From assembly GCA_933207985.1 (NCBI GenBank), contig OW240914.1:135311563-135375562 (forward strand): 64,000 bases of DNA, read 5' to 3'. The notes under the pieces were generated by a model. The model had not been told where the DNA came from. It worked only from the letters and a program-made list of their open reading frames with translations, and searched no databases. This DNA is from Pelobates cultripes (taxonomy: Eukaryota > Chordata > Amphibia > Anura > Pelobatidae). Shown piece by piece: positions 58,578 through 64,000 of the stretch (its first letter is position 1; every line of letters starts with the position of its first letter). Made by a program: the position numbers and the translations under genes.

Positions 58578-60082
58578 TATTTTAATTTTGCCAACGCATT
58601 TAATACAGTTCCACACAATAGATTAGTGTTCAAACTCAAGGAAATCTAGATGAAAAGGCTTGTTCTTGGGTAGAACACTGGCGTAAAAATAGAGTACAAA
58701 CAGTTGTCATTAATGGTAAATTTTCAAGCTGTACAAAGATGGCAAGTGGTGTCCCTCAGGGTTCTGTTCTGGGACCCCTTCTATTTAATATTTTTATAAA
58801 TGATCTTGAAAAAAGCATTGGAAGTGATGTTTCAGGGTTTGCAGATGCCACAAACCTCTGTAAAATAATGCAATGTGAGCAAGATATTACTTTGCTGCAG
58901 AGGAATTTAGATAGACTGGGGAACTGGGCACTCAAATGGCAGATGAAATTTAATGTTGAAAAATGCTAAATTATGCACTTTGGCGTATAGCACACAAGCA
59001 ATGTATACCCTTAAGGGAAGCGAATTAGTGATAATAACACAAGAAAAGGACTTGGAAATTGTTATAGACCACAAACTATGCAACGATGTGCAATGTCAAT
59101 CAGCAATGGCTAAGGCCAGTAAGGTATTGTCATGCATGAAAAAGGGCATTCATTCTCGGGATGAGAATATAATTTTGCCTCTTTATAAATTACTGGTAAG
59201 ACCACATATTGAATATGCGGTGCAATTTTGGGCACCTGTTCTAAAGAAGGATATTATGGCAATAGAAAAAGTGCAGAGGCGGGCTACAAAAATTAATAAA
59301 AGTAATGGAACATATCAACAAATTTCAACCTATTTAGTTTTTAAAAAAAAACGTAGCCTAAGAGGGGATTTGATAACATTATACAAATATATTCGCGACC
59401 AATACAAACCATTGTGTGGAAATCTATTCTCAAACCGGACTTAACATAGTACACGTGGTCATGCATTTAGACTAGAAGAAAGAAAATTTCGTCTAAGGCA
59501 AAGGAAAGGTTTTTTTACTGTAAGAACAATAATGATGTGGAATTCTCTGCTTGAAGAAGGGGTTTTATCATAGTCCAGACAGATGTTAAAACAGCTACTA
59601 GATGCATACTTGCAAACACAGAATATGCAAGGATATAATCTTTCAATGTAGGGTAATAACTGCTTGATCCAAGGATAAATCTGACTGGCATTCTGGTGTC
59701 AAGAAGGAATTTTTTTCGTAGCTTGTTGCAGAATTGGAAGTGCTTCAAACTGGGTGTTTCTTGCCTTCTTCTGGATCAACAGCAAAAAACATATCTGAAG
59801 AAAGCTGAACATTTCAGCTATGTAACGATGTAATACTGTTTCTCCTCTATATTTTATTTTTGTAATTAATCTATTTTCCTTTTCGTCTTTAAATCTTTTT
59901 GTTGTAAAATCATTTTCTTTATTACCCCTATGGTATCATTTACACTTAAGGTTTTCTAATGATCATCTTGCCTTCATTGTGAGTTGATCGTTAATCTCTT
60001 TCTCAATTGAACTATTCTTATCTGTCAAATTTAATTTAAAACACATTAGATGCTATCACACTTACATTTTCCTGAGCCTGTA

Positions 60083-60620
60083 TCAAACTGGCTTAAGTAT
60101 GTCGTGATGAATGTGAAATAATGTCCAGCAAAGTGGGACCATCATGTGTCGATGTAGGGCTGTCAGACTTAGCTCCCAACAAAACATCCCGGTTCTCTTC
60201 CAGCAGCTGTGCTTCATCTTGGTCTTCCATGGCGCTAGATCCCAAATATTTAGGTGAAAGTTCCCACGGTGGCACCATTTTGGTAGCTCACGGCCCATGT
60301 GGCACCTGGAGCAAATCCCCTATATGTTGATTTTATGAGTGTGTATCGTTTATCAACAGTGTAGATTTGTGCTCCATTCTTCAGATGTTGCTGTGTGAGC
60401 GATTTAAGACCTCGATATTGTCGGCAATTTAGCGATAAATGCATAATTTCCAAAGTTCTATAGAGCGCTCTTGTGAAACACGCCTGCTCCAGTCAGTTGA
60501 TTTCTCTGATTCCTCCCCGCCCTCCCAAGAAATAAGATTTTTAAAGCATTTTGTTACTGCACTTTTTGCCCAAGTCAACAATGGGATTTTAGATTGTTTC
60601 ATTTTACAGGGATACAAACT
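60083..60620 (-). pseudogene. Possible 5' end of an L1-like element
   Basis: Minus-strand frames (60278-60093 and upstream) have a KMAPP-like/MVPPWEL start and Asp/Glu-rich residues, loosely like frog L1 5' UTR/ORF1 starts. No diagnostic motif is present, so this is a weak call. Confidence 0.25.
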
Positions 60621-63705
<3,085 letters not shown>

Positions 63706-64000
63706 TTATAGAATATTCGCTATTTCAAATTCAGTATTGAGCCCAAATGGGGCCAGAGTTTTCAAAGTATAGATCCAGTACGTTTCTCTATGTATCATAT
63801 GCTGGGTTACTATTGTGATGTGTATTACAATGTTCTGACAACAAATGTTTATCAAAGTTTCTGTTAATGTTATACACATGTTCTCCCAGTCTTGTTTTTT
63901 ACATTCGTTTAGTTTGCCCCACATATTGTAAGCCGCAAGTGCAGCTCAATAAATAGATGATCTGTTTGGAGTTGCAGGTTATACATTCCTTTATTCTATA
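63706..64000 (-). pseudogene. Penelope-like GIY-YIG endonuclease, running off the window
   Basis: Minus strand from 64000: ITCNSKQIIYLLSC-like, CGLQYVGQTKR (GIY-YIG core with its Cys), HVYNINR, and RETYWIYTLKTLAPFGLN. An in-frame stop follows QTKRM and there are frameshifts. RT and the rest lie beyond 64000. Confidence 0.82.

Larger units (their letters stand above)
56400..59850 (+). pseudogene. CR1 LINE ORF2 reverse transcriptase and 3' end, split
   Basis: First part (56435-56858): NKAPRPDGIHPRVLKEL, EDWRKADVVPIFKKG, NYRPVSLSSVAGKI. Second part after the TIR element (58580 on): [41 protein letters not shown] where CR1 normally has ADDT (second Asp replaced by Ala), KWQMKFNVEKC, and further RT-C-terminal blocks (LYKLLVRPHIEYAVQFW). 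The 3' end has 'tgactggcattctgg.gtcaagaagg', typical of CR1 tails, to about 59850. The altered catalytic box and stops show it is inactive. Confidence 0.88.

Overview
This is a TE-rich vertebrate genomic window, most likely from a frog. The evidence is the mix of repeats: L1/Tx1-, L2- and CR1-type LINEs, several Penelope-like elements, TTAA-flanked MITEs, hAT and TA-flanked non-autonomous DNA transposons, and long microsatellites. The host reading frame also resembles a vertebrate PIWI protein. No prokaryotic features, tRNA, rRNA or CRISPR were seen.

The only host coding sequence I can support is two consecutive exons of a PIWI-family Argonaute on the + strand, best matched to PIWIL2 (the piRNA-pathway protein Mili/Hili). 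They lie at 16979-17089 and 62184-62301. Both have canonical splice sites, their phases match (phase 2 junction), and they encode the conserved stretch just before the PAZ domain. The window is therefore at least 16.9 kb of an upstream intron, one exon, a 45.1-kb intron, a second exon and the start of the next intron.

Region by region. 1-9 kb: L1-like ORF1 and 3'-tail debris, TTAA-family transposon remnants, an L2 3' end, an LTR-like fragment, and one copy of a ~1.3-kb repeat that recurs inverted at 21.4-22.6 kb. 9-11.8 kb: a Penelope-like element (PLE) with ~190-bp inverted terminal repeats. 12.7-13.8 kb: a GT minisatellite followed by a ~0.9-kb almost pure pyrimidine tract. 13.9-14.8 kb: a retroviral-type LTR partly duplicated around a truncated MITE. 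14.9-16 kb: an antisense PLE. 19.2-20.3 kb: L1 fragment and short LTR. 20.7-22.6 kb: TIR element, then degenerate tandem repeats. 23.2-28.7 kb: a dead piggyBac transposase gene split by MITEs and a 1.77-kb hAT element. 28.8-31.5 kb: TTAACCCCTTAAG transposons with large palindromes. 31.5-38.8 kb: a near full-length L1-like LINE in sense, broken by a 1.04-kb solo LTR. 39-47.3 kb: antisense L1 and L2 pieces, foldback elements and another LTR. 47.35-53.83 kb: a near full-length antisense L1-like LINE with an intact ORF1 and a 9-bp target-site duplication. 54.2-59.9 kb: PLE piece and a CR1 LINE split by a TA-flanked TIR element. 60-64 kb: possible L1 debris, the second PIWI exon and another antisense PLE.

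The transposon genes do not work together; almost all are broken. The biological theme is that a gene whose product silences transposons carries a very large intron built of nested transposons in both orientations. Several insertions can be ordered from their target-site duplications.
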